NCBI RefSeq assembly: GCF_014905555.1
Contig: NZ_BNGS01000003.1
Coordinates: 124,001 to 188,000, forward strand
DNA from: Streptomyces sp. Y2F8-2
Lineage (GTDB): Bacteria > Actinomycetota > Actinomycetes > Streptomycetales > Streptomycetaceae
DNA length: 64,000 nucleotides
Direction: 5' to 3'
Within the stretch, counting starts at the first letter, position 1, and the number at the start of each line of letters is the position of its first letter. This document shows positions 34,054 to 44,855 of this stretch, one piece after another. The notes beneath the pieces are model-generated. The model was not told where the DNA came from. It saw only the letters and a list, made by a program, of their open reading frames with translations, and did not search any database. Made by a program: the position numbers and the translations under genes.

Positions 34054-34721
34054 TGTCCCGCCCGTCGCCCGACCACCGCCCCGCAACGACGCCCTCCGGG
34101 CGGCCCCGCCTGTCGATCCCCGGCTCCGGTCTCGCCAAGGGCCTGGCCGTCACCCTCCGCACGATGACGAAGAAGTCCGTCACCGAGCAGTACCCCGACG
34201 CCCAGCCCGCGCTCCCGCCCCGCAGCCGCGGTGTCATCGGCCTGTTCGAGGAGAACTGCACGGTCTGCATGCTGTGCGCCCGCGAGTGCCCGGACTGGTG
34301 CATCTACATCGACTCCCACAAGGAGACGGTCCCGCCCGCCGCCCCCGGCGGCCGTGAACGCAGCCGCAACGTCCTGGACCGCTTCGCCATCGACTTCTCC
34401 CTCTGCATGTACTGCGGCATCTGCATCGAGGTCTGCCCCTTCGACGCACTGTTCTGGTCCCCGGAGTTCGAGTACGCCGAGACCGACATCCGCGACCTCA
34501 CCCACGAGCGCGACAAGCTCCGCGAGTGGATGTGGACCGTGCCGGCCCCGCCCGCCCTCGACCCGGGTGCCGAGGAGCCGAAGGAGATGGCGGCAGCCCG
34601 CAAGACCGCCGAGAAGCTGGCCGCCGCGCAGGCCGAGCCCGCAGATCACACAGAGACCGCAGACCACGCAGGGCCCACAGATCACGCAGAGCCCGCCGAG
34701 CCGCAGAGAGGAGAGTCGTGA
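34053..34721 (+). CDS. nuoI: NADH-quinone oxidoreductase subunit I
   Basis: The 222-residue ferredoxin-like subunit that holds clusters N6a and N6b: [12 protein letters not shown] and [12 protein letters not shown]. The first 60 residues are a longer N-terminal stretch than usual and the C-terminal 40 residues are a charged tail with DHTE/DHAG/DHAE repeats. In a complex without NuoEFG, this subunit is where reduced ferredoxin could deliver electrons. GTG start overlaps the nuoH TAG by one base. Confidence 0.93.
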   Translation: MSRPSPDHRPATTPSGRPRLSIPGSGLAKGLAVTLRTMTKKSVTEQYPDAQPALPPRSRGVIGLFEENCTVCMLCARECPDWCIYIDSHKETVPPAAPGGRERSRNVLDRFAIDFSLCMYCGICIEVCPFDALFWSPEFEYAETDIRDLTHERDKLREWMWTVPAPPALDPGAEEPKEMAAARKTAEKLAAAQAEPADHTETADHAGPTDHAEPAEPQRGES

Positions 34722-35350
34722 ACACCCCCTCCGCCGCGCTGACCACCGCCGCCGCGGCCTCGCACGGCTTCCTCTCCCCGACCGGCGTCGAGATCGCCTT
34801 CCTCCTCGTCGGTCTGGTCACCTTCGGCGCCGCCCTGGTCACCGTCACCACCCGGCAGCTGGTGCACGCCGCCCTGTGGCTCGTGGTCACCCTTGGCGGG
34901 CTCGCCGTCGAGTACCTCCTGCTCACCGCCGAGTTCATCGCCTGGGTGCAGGTCCTCATCTACGTCGGCTCCGTCGTCGTCCTCCTCCTGTTCGGTCTGA
35001 TGCTCACCAAGGCCCCCATCGGCCGCTCCCCGGACGCCGACTCCGGCAACCGCTGGGCGGCGCTCACCGTGGCCGTCGCCGCTGCGGCCGCCCTGGTGTG
35101 GGTGGTCGTCGACGCCTTCCGCACGACCTGGATCGACCTGGGCGGCGCCGCCTCCGGCTCCACCAAGGTCACCGGCGCGAGCCTCTTCCAGAACTGGGTC
35201 CTCCCCTTCGAGGCCCTCTCCGTCCTCCTCCTCGCCGCACTGGTCGGCGCGATCGTCCTGTCCCGCAAGGCGAAGGCGGAGGCGGCGGCCACCCCCGCGA
35301 ACGCCCCGGCCACCCCGGACACCCGGAGCGAGAAGGAAGGCGTCCGCTGA
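34718..35350 (+). CDS. nuoJ: NADH-quinone oxidoreductase subunit J
   Basis: A 210-residue membrane subunit with five hydrophobic segments. The conserved [29 protein letters not shown] is the pi-bulge helix region. It has a short hydrophilic C terminus. GTGA overlap with nuoI; TGATG-type overlap with nuoK. Confidence 0.93.
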   Translation: MNTPSAALTTAAAASHGFLSPTGVEIAFLLVGLVTFGAALVTVTTRQLVHAALWLVVTLGGLAVEYLLLTAEFIAWVQVLIYVGSVVVLLLFGLMLTKAPIGRSPDADSGNRWAALTVAVAAAAALVWVVVDAFRTTWIDLGGAASGSTKVTGASLFQNWVLPFEALSVLLLAALVGAIVLSRKAKAEAAATPANAPATPDTRSEKEGVR

Positions 35351-35715
35351 TGCACCTCGCCTATCCCGCCGTGCTCTCCGCCCTCCTGTTCTGCGCGGGC
35401 CTGTACGGCGTCCTCGCCCGCCGCAACGCGATCCTCGTCCTGATGTCGGTCGAGCTGATGCTCAACGCCGTCAACCTCAACCTCGTCGCCTTCGACGTCT
35501 GGCTGAGCCGTGCCGCCCGCGAGACGCTGCACTCCGGACAGGCCCTGACCCTGTTCACCATCGCCATCGCCGCCGCCGAGATCGGCATCGGCCTCGCCAT
35601 CGTCCTCGCCGTGTACCGCAACCGCGGCACCTCGGACATCGACCGGCTCCGCGACACCGCCGAGGGCCACGACGGCGAGACCCCTGCGGCTGAGAAGGCT
35701 GAGGCCACCGCGTGA
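35350..35715 (+). CDS. nuoK: NADH-quinone oxidoreductase subunit K
   Basis: A 121-residue, three-helix subunit (MrpC-like). The conserved [18 protein letters not shown] helix contains the pumping Glu, and [14 protein letters not shown] ends the core. A 25-residue Glu/Ala tail follows. Confidence 0.94.
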   Translation: MHLAYPAVLSALLFCAGLYGVLARRNAILVLMSVELMLNAVNLNLVAFDVWLSRAARETLHSGQALTLFTIAIAAAEIGIGLAIVLAVYRNRGTSDIDRLRDTAEGHDGETPAAEKAEATA

Positions 35716-37703
35716 CCACGACCACCCTCGCCGTCCTCGTACCCCTCCTTCCGTTCCTCGGAGCGGCGGCAGGCCTGCTCCTCGGCCGCACGGTCCCCGG
35801 ATCGGTCCGCCCGCTCGCCGTCCTGCCGACCCTCGCCTCACTCGTCCTCGCCGTGCTGGTGGCCGCCCGCCAGGGCGGAGGCCGGGCCCTCGATGCCGCC
35901 ACCGAGCTCACCCCCACCGGCTCGGTCCCGATCGAACTCGCCCTGCACATCGACGGCTTCGCCGCCCTCGTCGCCGTCCTGGTCGGCACCGTCGCCACCT
36001 GCGTGCAGCTGTACTCGACGGGCTACCTGCGCGACGACCCGCGCTACCCCTCCTACGCCGCTCTCGTCTCCCTGTTCACCTCCGCGATGTTCCTCGTCGT
36101 CTACTCGGGCGACCTGATCGTGCTGCTGGTCGGCTGGGAAGTCATGGGCATCTGCTCCTACTTCCTCGTCGGCCACTACTGGGAGACCCCGGAGGCCCGC
36201 GCCGCCTCCCTCAAGGCCTTCCTGGTCACCAAGCTCGGCGACGTCCCCTTCCTGATCGGGCTGTTCGCGCTCGCCACCGATGCCGGCTCCTTCCGCATCA
36301 CCCACGTCCTCGGCACCGTCGCGAGCGGCGGACTGCACCACCCGACCGTGGTCGCCCTGCTGCTCCTGGCCGGCGTGGCGGGCAAGTCGGCGCAGTTCCC
36401 GCTGCACACCTGGCTCCCCGACGCGATGGCGGGCCCGACGCCCGTCTCCGCGCTGATCCACGCCGCGACGATGGTCGCCGCCGGTGTCTACTTCATCGCC
36501 CGGCTCCTCCCGGTCTTCCAGGCCTCCTCGGCCGCCATGGTCGTCCTCGCCGTGATGGCCGCCGTCACCATGGCCGGCTCGGCACTCGCCGCGCTCGCCC
36601 AGGACGACATCAAGCGCGTCCTCGCCTACTCGACGATCGGCCAGCTCGGCTACATGACCGGCGCCCTCGCCGTCGGCGACCGCGGTGCCGCCGTCTTCCA
36701 CCTCCTGTCCCACGGCGCCTTCAAGGCGCTGCTGTTCCTCGCCGCCGGCGTGATCATCCACGCCGCCGGAACCAACTCGCTGGCCGCCATGTCCCGCATG
36801 AGGGACCTGCGCGACCGCATCCCCGACGCCTTCTGGACGATGACCGTGGCGCTCCTCGCGCTCGCCGCGATCCCCCCCTTCTCCGGCTTCTTCTCCAAGG
36901 AGTCCGTCCTTGGCGCCGCCGAGCACGTCGCCACCGGCCACACCGAACACGCCCCCGGAGCCGCGGGCTGGATCGTGCTCGTCACCGGTCTGGTCACGGC
37001 CCTGCTCACCGCCGCGTACGCGACCCGGCTGTGGCTGCTCGCCTTCCGCGGCCACGGAGCCAAGGCCCCCGACCACGGCAGGCAGCCGCTGGTCATGAAC
37101 GCCGTGCTGTGGGTGCTCGCCGCCCCGTCGATCGCGTTCGGCCTCGCCTACCGCGTCCTGCCCGACTGGTTCGACGGACGCTCCCTGACGCCGACGCTCA
37201 CCACTTCCGTCCTCGGCACGGGCCTCGCCCTGGTCGGCGCACTCGTGACCTACGGCGCCTGGCGGCACACCACCGCACTCGCGGACCGCGTCCCGCTGGG
37301 TGCCGTCGCGGCCCACCCCGATGCGGACGCCGGGCTGGTCGAGGCCGAGGCGATCGCAAGCCATGTGCCCGCGTACGGCGACATCGCCTACGCGCCCGAC
37401 CCCGCGGACCCGGGGCGCCTCCTGCTCGGCCCGTTGCACCGCCACGCGGCCGAGGGCTTCCACCTGGACGCCGTCTACGACTGGCTCTTCGTCCGTCCCG
37501 TCAGGGCCGGGGCGAGCCTCGTGCAGTTCCTGGACCGGGAGGTCGTCGAGACCTACGTACGCGGCGCGGGCGCCGTCCCCCGCCTGCTCGGGGCCGCCGT
37601 GCGGCGCGCCCAGACCGGCAACGTGCAGACCTATGTGAGCGCGCTGCTCGCCGGCACCGTCGTCCTGGCGGTGGCCGCCCTCCTCGTCGCCACGGGAGCG
37701 TGA
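35712..37703 (+). CDS. nuoL: NADH-quinone oxidoreductase subunit L
   Basis: A 663-residue antiporter-like proton-pumping subunit. Conserved [46 protein letters not shown], and [20 protein letters not shown], then the long lateral-helix region and C-terminal hydrophobic anchor. GTG start at 35712 overlaps nuoK. Confidence 0.95.
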   Translation: MTTTTLAVLVPLLPFLGAAAGLLLGRTVPGSVRPLAVLPTLASLVLAVLVAARQGGGRALDAATELTPTGSVPIELALHIDGFAALVAVLVGTVATCVQLYSTGYLRDDPRYPSYAALVSLFTSAMFLVVYSGDLIVLLVGWEVMGICSYFLVGHYWETPEARAASLKAFLVTKLGDVPFLIGLFALATDAGSFRITHVLGTVASGGLHHPTVVALLLLAGVAGKSAQFPLHTWLPDAMAGPTPVSALIHAATMVAAGVYFIARLLPVFQASSAAMVVLAVMAAVTMAGSALAALAQDDIKRVLAYSTIGQLGYMTGALAVGDRGAAVFHLLSHGAFKALLFLAAGVIIHAAGTNSLAAMSRMRDLRDRIPDAFWTMTVALLALAAIPPFSGFFSKESVLGAAEHVATGHTEHAPGAAGWIVLVTGLVTALLTAAYATRLWLLAFRGHGAKAPDHGRQPLVMNAVLWVLAAPSIAFGLAYRVLPDWFDGRSLTPTLTTSVLGTGLALVGALVTYGAWRHTTALADRVPLGAVAAHPDADAGLVEAEAIASHVPAYGDIAYAPDPADPGRLLLGPLHRHAAEGFHLDAVYDWLFVRPVRAGASLVQFLDREVVETYVRGAGAVPRLLGAAVRRAQTGNVQTYVSALLAGTVVLAVAALLVATGA

Positions 37704-37709
37704 GCCGGC

Positions 37710-39284
37710 GTGATCGATATCAGCGAGTCCGTGATGCAGTTCCTTCTGGCATTCGTCGTCGTCGCGCCGCTCATCGGCGCGCTCGCCGCCCTCCTCCCGG
37801 CCCCGCCCGGGCTGAAGGGGAAGTCGCCCGGGCAGGCCGTGCTGCGGCACGGCGTGACCGTCACCGGCGCCGTGCTCATCGCCGCGATCGCCCTCGCGCT
37901 CGGCTTCGACCACGACCACCCGTCGACGATGCAGGCCAGCACCGACATCAGCTGGATCCCCGCACTCGACGTGCGCATCCACCTCGGCATCGACGGCATC
38001 TCCCTCCCCCTTCTGGTGCTGACCGCGCTGCTGACCTTCCTCTGCGCGCTCTACTCGTACTTCAAGATGCCTTCGGGCCCGTCCCCCAAGGCCTTCGTCG
38101 CCCTGCTGCTCGTCCTCGAGTCCGGCACCCTCGCGACCTTCGCCGTCCTCGACCTGCTGCTGTTCTTCCTCGCCTTCGAGATGGTCCTCATCCCGATGTA
38201 CTTCCTCATCGCCCGCTGGGGCGGCGAGGGCCGGACCCGGGCCGCGTGGCGATTCATCCTCTTCACGCTGCTCGGCTCCGTCGTCATGCTGCTCGGCCTG
38301 CTCCTGATCGGACTCAAGGCGGGCACGTTCGACATGGTGGCACTCGCCACTGACAACGGCCGGTCGCTCACCACATCCGTGCAGGTCATCGCCGTTCTGG
38401 CGGTGGGGATCGGGCTAGCGGTCAAGGCACCGATGTGGCCGCTGCACAGCTGGCTGCCCGACGCCCACACCGCGGCACCGACCGTCGGCTCGGTCCTGCT
38501 GGCCGGCGTGCTGCTGAAGATGGGCACGTACGGGTTCGTGCGGATTCTCCTTCCGGTGGCGCCCCACGGCTTCCACACCTTCGCGCCCTACCTGGCCGCC
38601 TTCGCCGTCGTAGGGATCATCTACGGATCCCTCGCCTGCCTCGCCCTCGCCAAGCGAGGCGCGAAGGGCGACCTCAAGCGGCTCATCGCCTACTCCTCCG
38701 TCGGCCACATGGGCTTCGTACTGCTCGGCATCGCGACGACCACCCCGACCGGTGTCAACGGCGCGCTGTTCGCCAACATCGCCCACGGCCTCATCACCGG
38801 CCTGCTGTTCTTCCTGGTCGGCGCGCTGAAGGACCGCACCGGCACCACCGACCTCGACGCCCTGGCCGAGAAGACCGGTGCCGCCCTCTACGGCAAGGCG
38901 CCCCGCCTCGGCGGCCTCCTGGCCTTCGGCGCCGTCGCCTCGCTCGGCCTGCCGGGCCTCGCCGGGTTCTGGGGCGAGATGCTCGCGATGTTCGGCGCGT
39001 TCAAGCCCGCCGCCGACCTCAGCCGCCCCGCCTTCCTCACCTTCATGGCGATCGCCGCGTTCGGCACGCTGCTCACCGCCGCGTACATGCTCATCGTGGT
39101 GCGGCGCGTGTGCATGGGAGCCGTACCCCAGGAGACTCCCGAGCTCGCCGACGTCCACACGTACGAATTCGCGGCCTGGACGCCGCTCGTCGTCCTCACC
39201 GTCCTCGCCGGCCTGTGGCCCAGGGCACTCCTCGGCCTGACCGACCCGGCCGTGCAGCAGCTCCTCGCAGGAGGCACCCGATGA
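37710..39284 (+). CDS. nuoM: NADH-quinone oxidoreductase subunit M
   Basis: A 524-residue antiporter-like subunit. The segment LRIHLGIDGISLPLLVLTA, the pumping-helix Glu in FLAFEMVLIPMYFLI, LHSWLPDAHTAAPTVGSVLLAG and LKRLIAYSSVGHMGFV are diagnostic. Six bases follow the nuoL stop; its own stop overlaps nuoN. Confidence 0.95.
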   Translation: MIDISESVMQFLLAFVVVAPLIGALAALLPAPPGLKGKSPGQAVLRHGVTVTGAVLIAAIALALGFDHDHPSTMQASTDISWIPALDVRIHLGIDGISLPLLVLTALLTFLCALYSYFKMPSGPSPKAFVALLLVLESGTLATFAVLDLLLFFLAFEMVLIPMYFLIARWGGEGRTRAAWRFILFTLLGSVVMLLGLLLIGLKAGTFDMVALATDNGRSLTTSVQVIAVLAVGIGLAVKAPMWPLHSWLPDAHTAAPTVGSVLLAGVLLKMGTYGFVRILLPVAPHGFHTFAPYLAAFAVVGIIYGSLACLALAKRGAKGDLKRLIAYSSVGHMGFVLLGIATTTPTGVNGALFANIAHGLITGLLFFLVGALKDRTGTTDLDALAEKTGAALYGKAPRLGGLLAFGAVASLGLPGLAGFWGEMLAMFGAFKPAADLSRPAFLTFMAIAAFGTLLTAAYMLIVVRRVCMGAVPQETPELADVHTYEFAAWTPLVVLTVLAGLWPRALLGLTDPAVQQLLAGGTR

Positions 39285-40780
39285 GCTCCCTCGTCCAGTC
39301 CGTCGACTGGCTGGCGATCGCACCGCCCACCCTCGCGGCGGCCGTCGGACTCCTCGTCCTCGTCGCCGACCTCTTCATCGACGAGCGGCACAAGGCCCTC
39401 CTCGGCTGGGCGTCGATCGCCGGACTGGCCGCCGCGATCCTCATGCTGCTGCCCCTCCTGGACGGCGACCGCGCCACCTTCTGCCTGACCGGCAGCCCGC
39501 AGGTGTGCAGTTACACGGCGGACCGTTTCACCCTCGTCATCCAGTTCCTCGTCCTCGGCGGCGCCCTCCTCGCCGCCCTGCTGTCGGTCACCGCGCTCAA
39601 GGACGCCAGGAAGGACGTCCCCGAGGGGGAGTTCTGGTTCCTGCTGCTGTCCTCCGCCGCCGGTGCAGCCCTGCTGCCCGCCTCCCGCGACCTGGCCACC
39701 CTCGTCGTCGCCCTGGAGGTCGCCTCCCTGCCCGCGTTCGCCCTCGTGGGCATCCGGCACGGCGACAAGAAGTCCTCCGAAGCCGCCCTGAAGTTCTTCC
39801 TGTCGTCGGTCACCGCGACCGCGGTCAGCCTCATGGGCATCAGCTTCGTGTACGCCTCCACCGGCACCCTGTACCTCACCCAGGTCGCCGACCGGATCCA
39901 GCACGTGAACGGGCAACTCCACACGCTCACCCAGACAGGCGTCGTCCTCACCCTCGTCGGCTTCGCCTTCAAGACGGCCGCCGTCCCATTCCACTTCTGG
40001 GTGCCCGACACCTATGTGGGCGCGCCCCTCCCGGTCGCCGCCTACCTGTCCGTCGTCGGCAAGGCGGTCGGCTTCTCCGGCCTGATCCTCGTCACCGTCG
40101 TCGCCCTCCCGTCCTACTCCGACGCCTGGGGCCCCGCACTGGCCGCACTGGCCGCCCTCACCATGACCGTCGGCAACGTCGGCGCGCTGCGGCAGCAGGC
40201 CACGCGCGCGTACAGCGCCGTACGCCTGCTCGCCTGGTCCTCCGTCGGCCAGGCCGGCTACCTCCTCGTACCGATCGCGGCCGCCGGCTACTCCAAGGAC
40301 GCCCAGAAAGCGATCGGTTCCACCGTGGCGTACGCCCTCATGTACGCCGCGGTGAACCTCGGCGCCTTCGCCGTGGCGGCCCTCGTGGGCCGTACCAGGG
40401 CCCTGAACCGCCTCACCGACTACCGCGGACTCCACGCCTCGAACCCCCTCGCCGCGCTGCTCCTGGCGTTCTTCCTGCTGTGCCTGGCAGGGCTGCCGCC
40501 CGGCGTCATCGGCCTCTTCGCGAAGGTCACCGTCTTCTCCGCGGCCGTCGACGCCGGGCTCGGCTGGCTCGCCGTGGTCATGGCGGTCAACGTGGTGATC
40601 GCCCTCTTCTACTACCTCCAGTGGACGGCCCTGCTCTTCCGCGCCCCCGAGGGGGAGCAGGAGAAGCACCGCGTCCCGGCCCCGCTCACGGCCGCCCTCA
40701 CCCTGACGGCCGTGCTGGGCGTCGCCCTGTCGGGAGCCCCCCAGTTGGTCCTCCGCTTCTCGGCCACCGCGCTCTTCTGA
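39281..40780 (+). CDS. nuoN: NADH-quinone oxidoreductase subunit N
   Basis: A 499-residue antiporter-like subunit next to NuoK in the membrane arm. Landmarks: LVVALEVASLPAFALVGIR, KTAAVPFHFWVPDTYVGAPLPVAAYLSV, and QATRAYSAVRLLAWSSVGQAGY. ATG 39281 follows AGGAGG and overlaps nuoM. Last gene of the operon; a strong hairpin follows. Confidence 0.95.
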   Translation: MSSLVQSVDWLAIAPPTLAAAVGLLVLVADLFIDERHKALLGWASIAGLAAAILMLLPLLDGDRATFCLTGSPQVCSYTADRFTLVIQFLVLGGALLAALLSVTALKDARKDVPEGEFWFLLLSSAAGAALLPASRDLATLVVALEVASLPAFALVGIRHGDKKSSEAALKFFLSSVTATAVSLMGISFVYASTGTLYLTQVADRIQHVNGQLHTLTQTGVVLTLVGFAFKTAAVPFHFWVPDTYVGAPLPVAAYLSVVGKAVGFSGLILVTVVALPSYSDAWGPALAALAALTMTVGNVGALRQQATRAYSAVRLLAWSSVGQAGYLLVPIAAAGYSKDAQKAIGSTVAYALMYAAVNLGAFAVAALVGRTRALNRLTDYRGLHASNPLAALLLAFFLLCLAGLPPGVIGLFAKVTVFSAAVDAGLGWLAVVMAVNVVIALFYYLQWTALLFRAPEGEQEKHRVPAPLTAALTLTAVLGVALSGAPQLVLRFSATALF

Positions 40781-40807
40781 CCGGGGCACGCACGCGCGTG
40801 GGCACCC

Positions 40808-40837
40808 GGCATCCGGCACACACGCGTGCCGGATGCC
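40808..40837 (+). terminator. terminator after nuo operon
   Basis: A perfect 12-bp stem (GGCATCCGGCAC at 40808-40819 with GTGCCGGATGCC at 40826-40837) with a six-base loop lies 28 bases after the nuoN stop. Confidence 0.85.
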
Positions 40838-40998
40838 GCCGCCTCACCCGGACGGCCCATGCACTCCGGAGCCCGCGCACAGGGAACTAGCGCCGCCCGC
40901 CTGGCGTTGACCAGTGCGGGAAGGTCCACTGAGAAGTGGAGTCGACAAGCAGTTCGCAGACAAAGGGTTCCCCTGCCGCACCACTTGGAGGGCGTACC

Positions 40999-41862
40999 GT
41001 GCACCGCCGGCACAACGGGCTCAGGACCGCAGTACTCCTCGGGGGACTGTCCGCACTCATCATCGTCATCGGCAGCTTCTTCGGGCGTACGGGCCTGATC
41101 GTCGCGCTCCTCGTCGCCATCGGCACGAACGCGTACGCGTACTGGAACAGCGACAAACTGGCTCTACGCGCGATGCGCGCCCGCCCGGTGAGCGAGTTCG
41201 AGGCCCCCGCCCTGTACCGCATGGTCCGCGAGCTCTCCAACCAGGCCCGCCAGCCCATGCCCCGCCTCTACATCTCGCCGACGGAAGCGCCGAACGCCTT
41301 CGCGACCGGCCGCAACCCGCGCAACGCGGCCGTGTGCTGCACCGAGGGCATCCTCCGGCTCCTCGACGAGCGCGAGCTGAGGGGCGTCATCGGACACGAA
41401 CTCAGCCACGTCTACAACCGCGACATCCTCATCTCGTCGGTCGCCGGCGCCCTCGCCTCGGTGATCATGTTTCTGGTGAACTTCGCCTGGCTGATCCCGG
41501 TCGGCCGCTCCGACGACGACGACGGCCCGGGCCTGCTCGGCTTCCTGCTGATCATGCTCCTGGGCCCGCTCGCCGCATCCCTCATCCAGCTCGCCATCAG
41601 CCGCTCCAGGGAGTACGAGGCGGACGCGTCCGGCGCCCAGCTCACCGGCGACCCCCTGGCCCTCGCGAGCGCCCTGCGCAAGCTGGAGACGGGCACTCAG
41701 CAGCTGCCGCTGCCGTCCGAGCCGCGGATCGAGACGGCGAGCCACATGATGATCGCCAACCCCTTCCGCCCCGGCCAGGGGCTGTCCAAGATGTTCTCCA
41801 CCCACCCGCCGATGGCGGAGCGCATCGCCCGGCTCGAGCAGATGGCAGGTCGCTACCGGTGA
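40999..41862 (+). CDS. htpX: membrane zinc protease HtpX
   Basis: A 287-residue M48-family metallopeptidase that degrades damaged membrane proteins. Two N-terminal transmembrane segments precede HExxH in [14 protein letters not shown], and the third zinc ligand Glu is in [12 protein letters not shown]. The GTG 40999 start follows GGAGGG and gives the usual length; an in-frame extension to 40936 is not needed. Stop overlaps the next gene. Upstream at 40925-40940 is a dyad TCCACT/AGTGGA that may be a regulatory site. Confidence 0.95.
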   Translation: MHRRHNGLRTAVLLGGLSALIIVIGSFFGRTGLIVALLVAIGTNAYAYWNSDKLALRAMRARPVSEFEAPALYRMVRELSNQARQPMPRLYISPTEAPNAFATGRNPRNAAVCCTEGILRLLDERELRGVIGHELSHVYNRDILISSVAGALASVIMFLVNFAWLIPVGRSDDDDGPGLLGFLLIMLLGPLAASLIQLAISRSREYEADASGAQLTGDPLALASALRKLETGTQQLPLPSEPRIETASHMMIANPFRPGQGLSKMFSTHPPMAERIARLEQMAGRYR

Positions 41863-42251
41863 AGACAATCCTGAACGTCATCTGGCTGGTGCTGAGCGGC
41901 TTCTGGCTGTTCCTCGGCTACTTGTTCGCGGGCGTCCTGCTGTGCGTCACGATCATCGGCATTCCGTTCGGCATCGCTGCCTTTCGTATCGGTGTCTACG
42001 CCCTGTGGCCCTTCGGCCGTACGACGGTCGAGCGCCGGGACGCGGGCGCGCCGTCCTGCATCGGCAACGTCCTGTGGCTCGTCCTGGCCGGCTGGTGGCT
42101 GGCCCTCGCCCACATCGTCACGGGCATCGCCCTGTGCGTCACCATCATCGGAATCCCGTTCGGCATCGCGAACTTCAAGCTGATCCCGGTCTCGCTGCTG
42201 CCGCTGGGCCGCGACATCGTGCCGACGGACCAGCCTTTCGCGACGCGCTGA
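41859..42251 (+). CDS. YccF-family membrane protein
   Basis: A 130-residue inner-membrane protein built from two similar YccF halves. The motif [18 protein letters not shown] in the first half is repeated as [18 protein letters not shown] in the second. Each is preceded by a [18 protein letters not shown] helix. Function unknown. GTGA overlap with htpX indicates coupled translation. Confidence 0.9.
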   Translation: MKTILNVIWLVLSGFWLFLGYLFAGVLLCVTIIGIPFGIAAFRIGVYALWPFGRTTVERRDAGAPSCIGNVLWLVLAGWWLALAHIVTGIALCVTIIGIPFGIANFKLIPVSLLPLGRDIVPTDQPFATR

Positions 42252-42346
42252 CGGGCGCGCGGCAGCAGGGACGGACTCCGGATCGCCCGTCTGCGGCGCG
42301 GGCCGGCGGCTGTCGTCCGGCCACCGCCCGCAGCCCGGCCCGGCGG

Positions 42347-43609
42347 CTACCGCCCGGGCACCCACCGTCGTACGGCGTACGCCACCACGCCCAGGCCCAG
42401 CACAGCCGCCCCCACGGCCGTGGACACCCCGGGCAGCGCGAACGCCAGCGTGACGCAGCCGAGGAGCCCGACCGCCGGTGCGACGCGCGAAGCCGGCGCC
42501 GAACTCAGGGTCCACGCGGAGGCGTTGGCGATCCCGTAGTAGGCCAGCACCCCGAAGGACGAGAACCCGATCGCGCCCCGCACGTCCACCGTCGCGGCGA
42601 GCGCGGCCACCACGGCACCGACGGCCAGCTCGGCCCGGTGCGGCACCTGGAACCGCGGATGCACGGCGGCCAGGGCGCCCGGCAGATGCCGGTCGCGGGC
42701 CATGGCCAGCGTGGTCCGGGAGACGCCCAGGATGAGCGCCAGCAGCGAGCCCAGCGCGGCCACCGCGGCGCCGACTCGCACCACCGGCACGAGACCGGGC
42801 ACGCCCGCCGCCCGCACCGCCTCGGCCAACGGCGCCGCCGTCCGCCCCAGCCCGTCGGCACCCAGCACGGACAGCACAGCGACAGCCACCGCCGCGTACA
42901 CCACCAGCGTGATGCCCAGCGCCAGCGGGATCGCGCGCGGGATGGTGCGTGCCGGGTCCCGCACCTCTTCGCCGAGGGTGGCGATCCGCGCGTACCCCGC
43001 GAACGCGAAGAACAGCAGCCCCGCCGCCTGCAGCACCCCGCCGGCCCCGCCGGAGCCGCCCGCGTCCAGCCGTGAGGCGTCGGCCGCACCGGACCCGAGA
43101 CAGACGACGACCACGGATGCGAGGACGGCCAGGACCAGCGCCACGATCAGCCGCGTCAGCAGGGCCGACTTCTGCATGCCGCCGTAGTTCACGGCGGTCA
43201 GTGCCACCACGGCCGCGACCGCGACCGCGTGCGCCTGCCCCGGCCAGACGTACGCGCCCACGGTCAGCGCCATCGCCGCGCAGGAAGCCGTCTTGCCAAC
43301 GACGAACGACCAGCCCGCCAGATAGCCCCAGAACGCCCCGAGCCGCTCGCGTCCGTACACGTACGTGCCGCCCGAGGCGGGATACAGGGCGGCCAGCCGT
43401 GCCGAGGAGGTCGCGTTGCAGTAGGCGACCACGGCGGCGACCGCCAGCCCCACCAGCAGCCCGGACCCGGCGGCTCGCGCCGCGGGGGCCAGGGCCGCGA
43501 AGATCCCCGCCCCGACCATCGATCCGAGCCCGATGACGACGGCGTCCCCGACCCCGAGGGTCCGTCGCAGCCCCACGCCACCGGACGCCTGTGCCCCGGA
43601 CTGTGTCAT
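42347..43609 (-). CDS. APC-family amino-acid permease
   Basis: A 420-residue transporter with about twelve hydrophobic segments. The first helix has the substrate-binding GSMVGAGIFAALAPAA. Next come SARLAALYPASGGTYVYGRERLG and LLFFAFAGYARIATLGEEVRDPARTIPRAI, both typical of the amino acid-polyamine-organocation family. Start ATG 43609 (MTQSGAQ). Substrate not determinable. Confidence 0.9.
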   Translation of the reverse strand: MTQSGAQASGGVGLRRTLGVGDAVVIGLGSMVGAGIFAALAPAARAAGSGLLVGLAVAAVVAYCNATSSARLAALYPASGGTYVYGRERLGAFWGYLAGWSFVVGKTASCAAMALTVGAYVWPGQAHAVAVAAVVALTAVNYGGMQKSALLTRLIVALVLAVLASVVVVCLGSGAADASRLDAGGSGGAGGVLQAAGLLFFAFAGYARIATLGEEVRDPARTIPRAIPLALGITLVVYAAVAVAVLSVLGADGLGRTAAPLAEAVRAAGVPGLVPVVRVGAAVAALGSLLALILGVSRTTLAMARDRHLPGALAAVHPRFQVPHRAELAVGAVVAALAATVDVRGAIGFSSFGVLAYYGIANASAWTLSSAPASRVAPAVGLLGCVTLAFALPGVSTAVGAAVLGLGVVAYAVRRWVPGR

Positions 43610-43792
43610 GGACGGAACCCTACTGAGCCCTGCAACCGGCGGCCGTCGTGGAGGCGTCCTCCCCGACAACGACGCGCCACGAACTCAGGAACGAGCGCGT
43701 GACCAGCAGAAACACACAACGTCGACGCATGACACAGCCTGGCCGGAGCAGGAACACAGCACAGGCACAGCGCGGAGAGGCAGGTTCACGGC

Positions 43793-44059
43793 ATGGGCAT
43801 CGTCAGCTGGATCATCCTGGGGCTGTTGGCAGGCGCCATCGCCAAGTTCCTGCTGCCGGGCAAGGACCCCGGCGGCTTCATCGGTACGACCCTCATCGGC
43901 ATCGCGGGTGCCTTCATCGGCGGCTGGATCTCCGCCCGCTGGCTGCACCACCCGATCACCAAGCACTTCTACGACGGTGCCACCTGGGCGGCCGCGATCG
44001 GCGGCTCGCTCGTGCTGCTGATCATCTACCGCGTCCTGTTCGGCGACTCCCGCCGCTGA
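43793..44059 (+). CDS. GlsB/YeaQ/YmgE-family stress-response membrane protein
   Basis: An 88-residue protein with three hydrophobic segments and the family pattern GLLAGAIAKFLLPGKDPGGFIGTTLIGIAGAFIGGW. It is often labelled transglycosylase-associated, although no enzymatic motif is present. A single gene converging on yajQ. Confidence 0.9.
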   Translation: MGIVSWIILGLLAGAIAKFLLPGKDPGGFIGTTLIGIAGAFIGGWISARWLHHPITKHFYDGATWAAAIGGSLVLLIIYRVLFGDSRR

Positions 44060-44093
44060 ACGCGCCACCGAAGCCGCGGCCAGCAGCACAGAA

Positions 44094-44125
44094 GGGTGGG
44101 CACCCCGCGCTCCGGGTGCCCACCC
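44094..44125. terminator. bidirectional terminator between GlsB-like gene and yajQ
   Basis: A perfect 12-bp stem, GGGTGGGCACCC (44094-44105) with GGGTGCCCACCC (44114-44125), and an eight-base loop lie between two convergent genes. Confidence 0.88.
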
Positions 44126-44142
44126 CGCTCGTGGAAGAGGTC

Positions 44143-44631
44143 CTACCGGTAGTTCACGAACTGCAGGGCGAAGTCGAAGTCCTTGCCCTTGAGCAGCGCG
44201 ATCACGGCCTGGAGGTCGTCCCGGCTCTTGGAGGTGACGCGCAGTTCGTCGCCCTGCACCTGGGCCTTGACGCCCTTGGGACCCTCATCGCGGATGATCT
44301 TCGCCACCTTCTTCGCGTTCTCCTGGGTGATGCCCTCCTGGATCGACGCGAAGATCTTGTACTCCTTGCCGGAGAGCTGCGGCTCACCGGCGTCCAGCGA
44401 CTTCAGCGAGATGCCGCGCTTGACCAGCTTGGTCTCGAAGACGTCGAGGACGGCCTTCACCCGGTCCTCGGAGTTGGCCTGCATCAGGATCTTGTCGCCT
44501 GACCAGGCGATCGAGGCGCCGACGTTCTTGAAGTCGTAGCGCTGGGAGATCTCCTTGGCGGCCTGGTTGAGGGCGTTGTCGACCTCCTGCCGCTCGACCT
44601 TCGAGACGATGTCGAAACTGGAGTCGGCCAT
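44143..44631 (-). CDS. yajQ: YajQ family nucleotide-binding protein
   Basis: A 162-residue two-domain protein of the YajQ (DUF520) family, known in other bacteria to bind c-di-GMP or nucleotides. Starts [20 protein letters not shown] and has the conserved [35 protein letters not shown] and [16 protein letters not shown]. The role in Streptomyces is not established. Confidence 0.95.
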   Translation of the reverse strand: MADSSFDIVSKVERQEVDNALNQAAKEISQRYDFKNVGASIAWSGDKILMQANSEDRVKAVLDVFETKLVKRGISLKSLDAGEPQLSGKEYKIFASIQEGITQENAKKVAKIIRDEGPKGVKAQVQGDELRVTSKSRDDLQAVIALLKGKDFDFALQFVNYR

Positions 44632-44855
44632 GTCCTGTGGCTCCTTGTATCGGGATGGAAAGGGCTGCGTATCGGCGTGCGGGAGCGCGGCCGCCAGGCC
44701 CGGCGTCGACCGGGCCGCATCCGCATAAGCCTAGCCACCCCCTCCCCTCGAGGTAGCCGATCTATCGGGTGGCGAAGCACCCCTCCGCATCAGGTATCGT
44801 TTACGTCGTTGCCAGGGAGCACCGCCGAAAAGCGGCCTCCAGGGCGGCAATCCCC

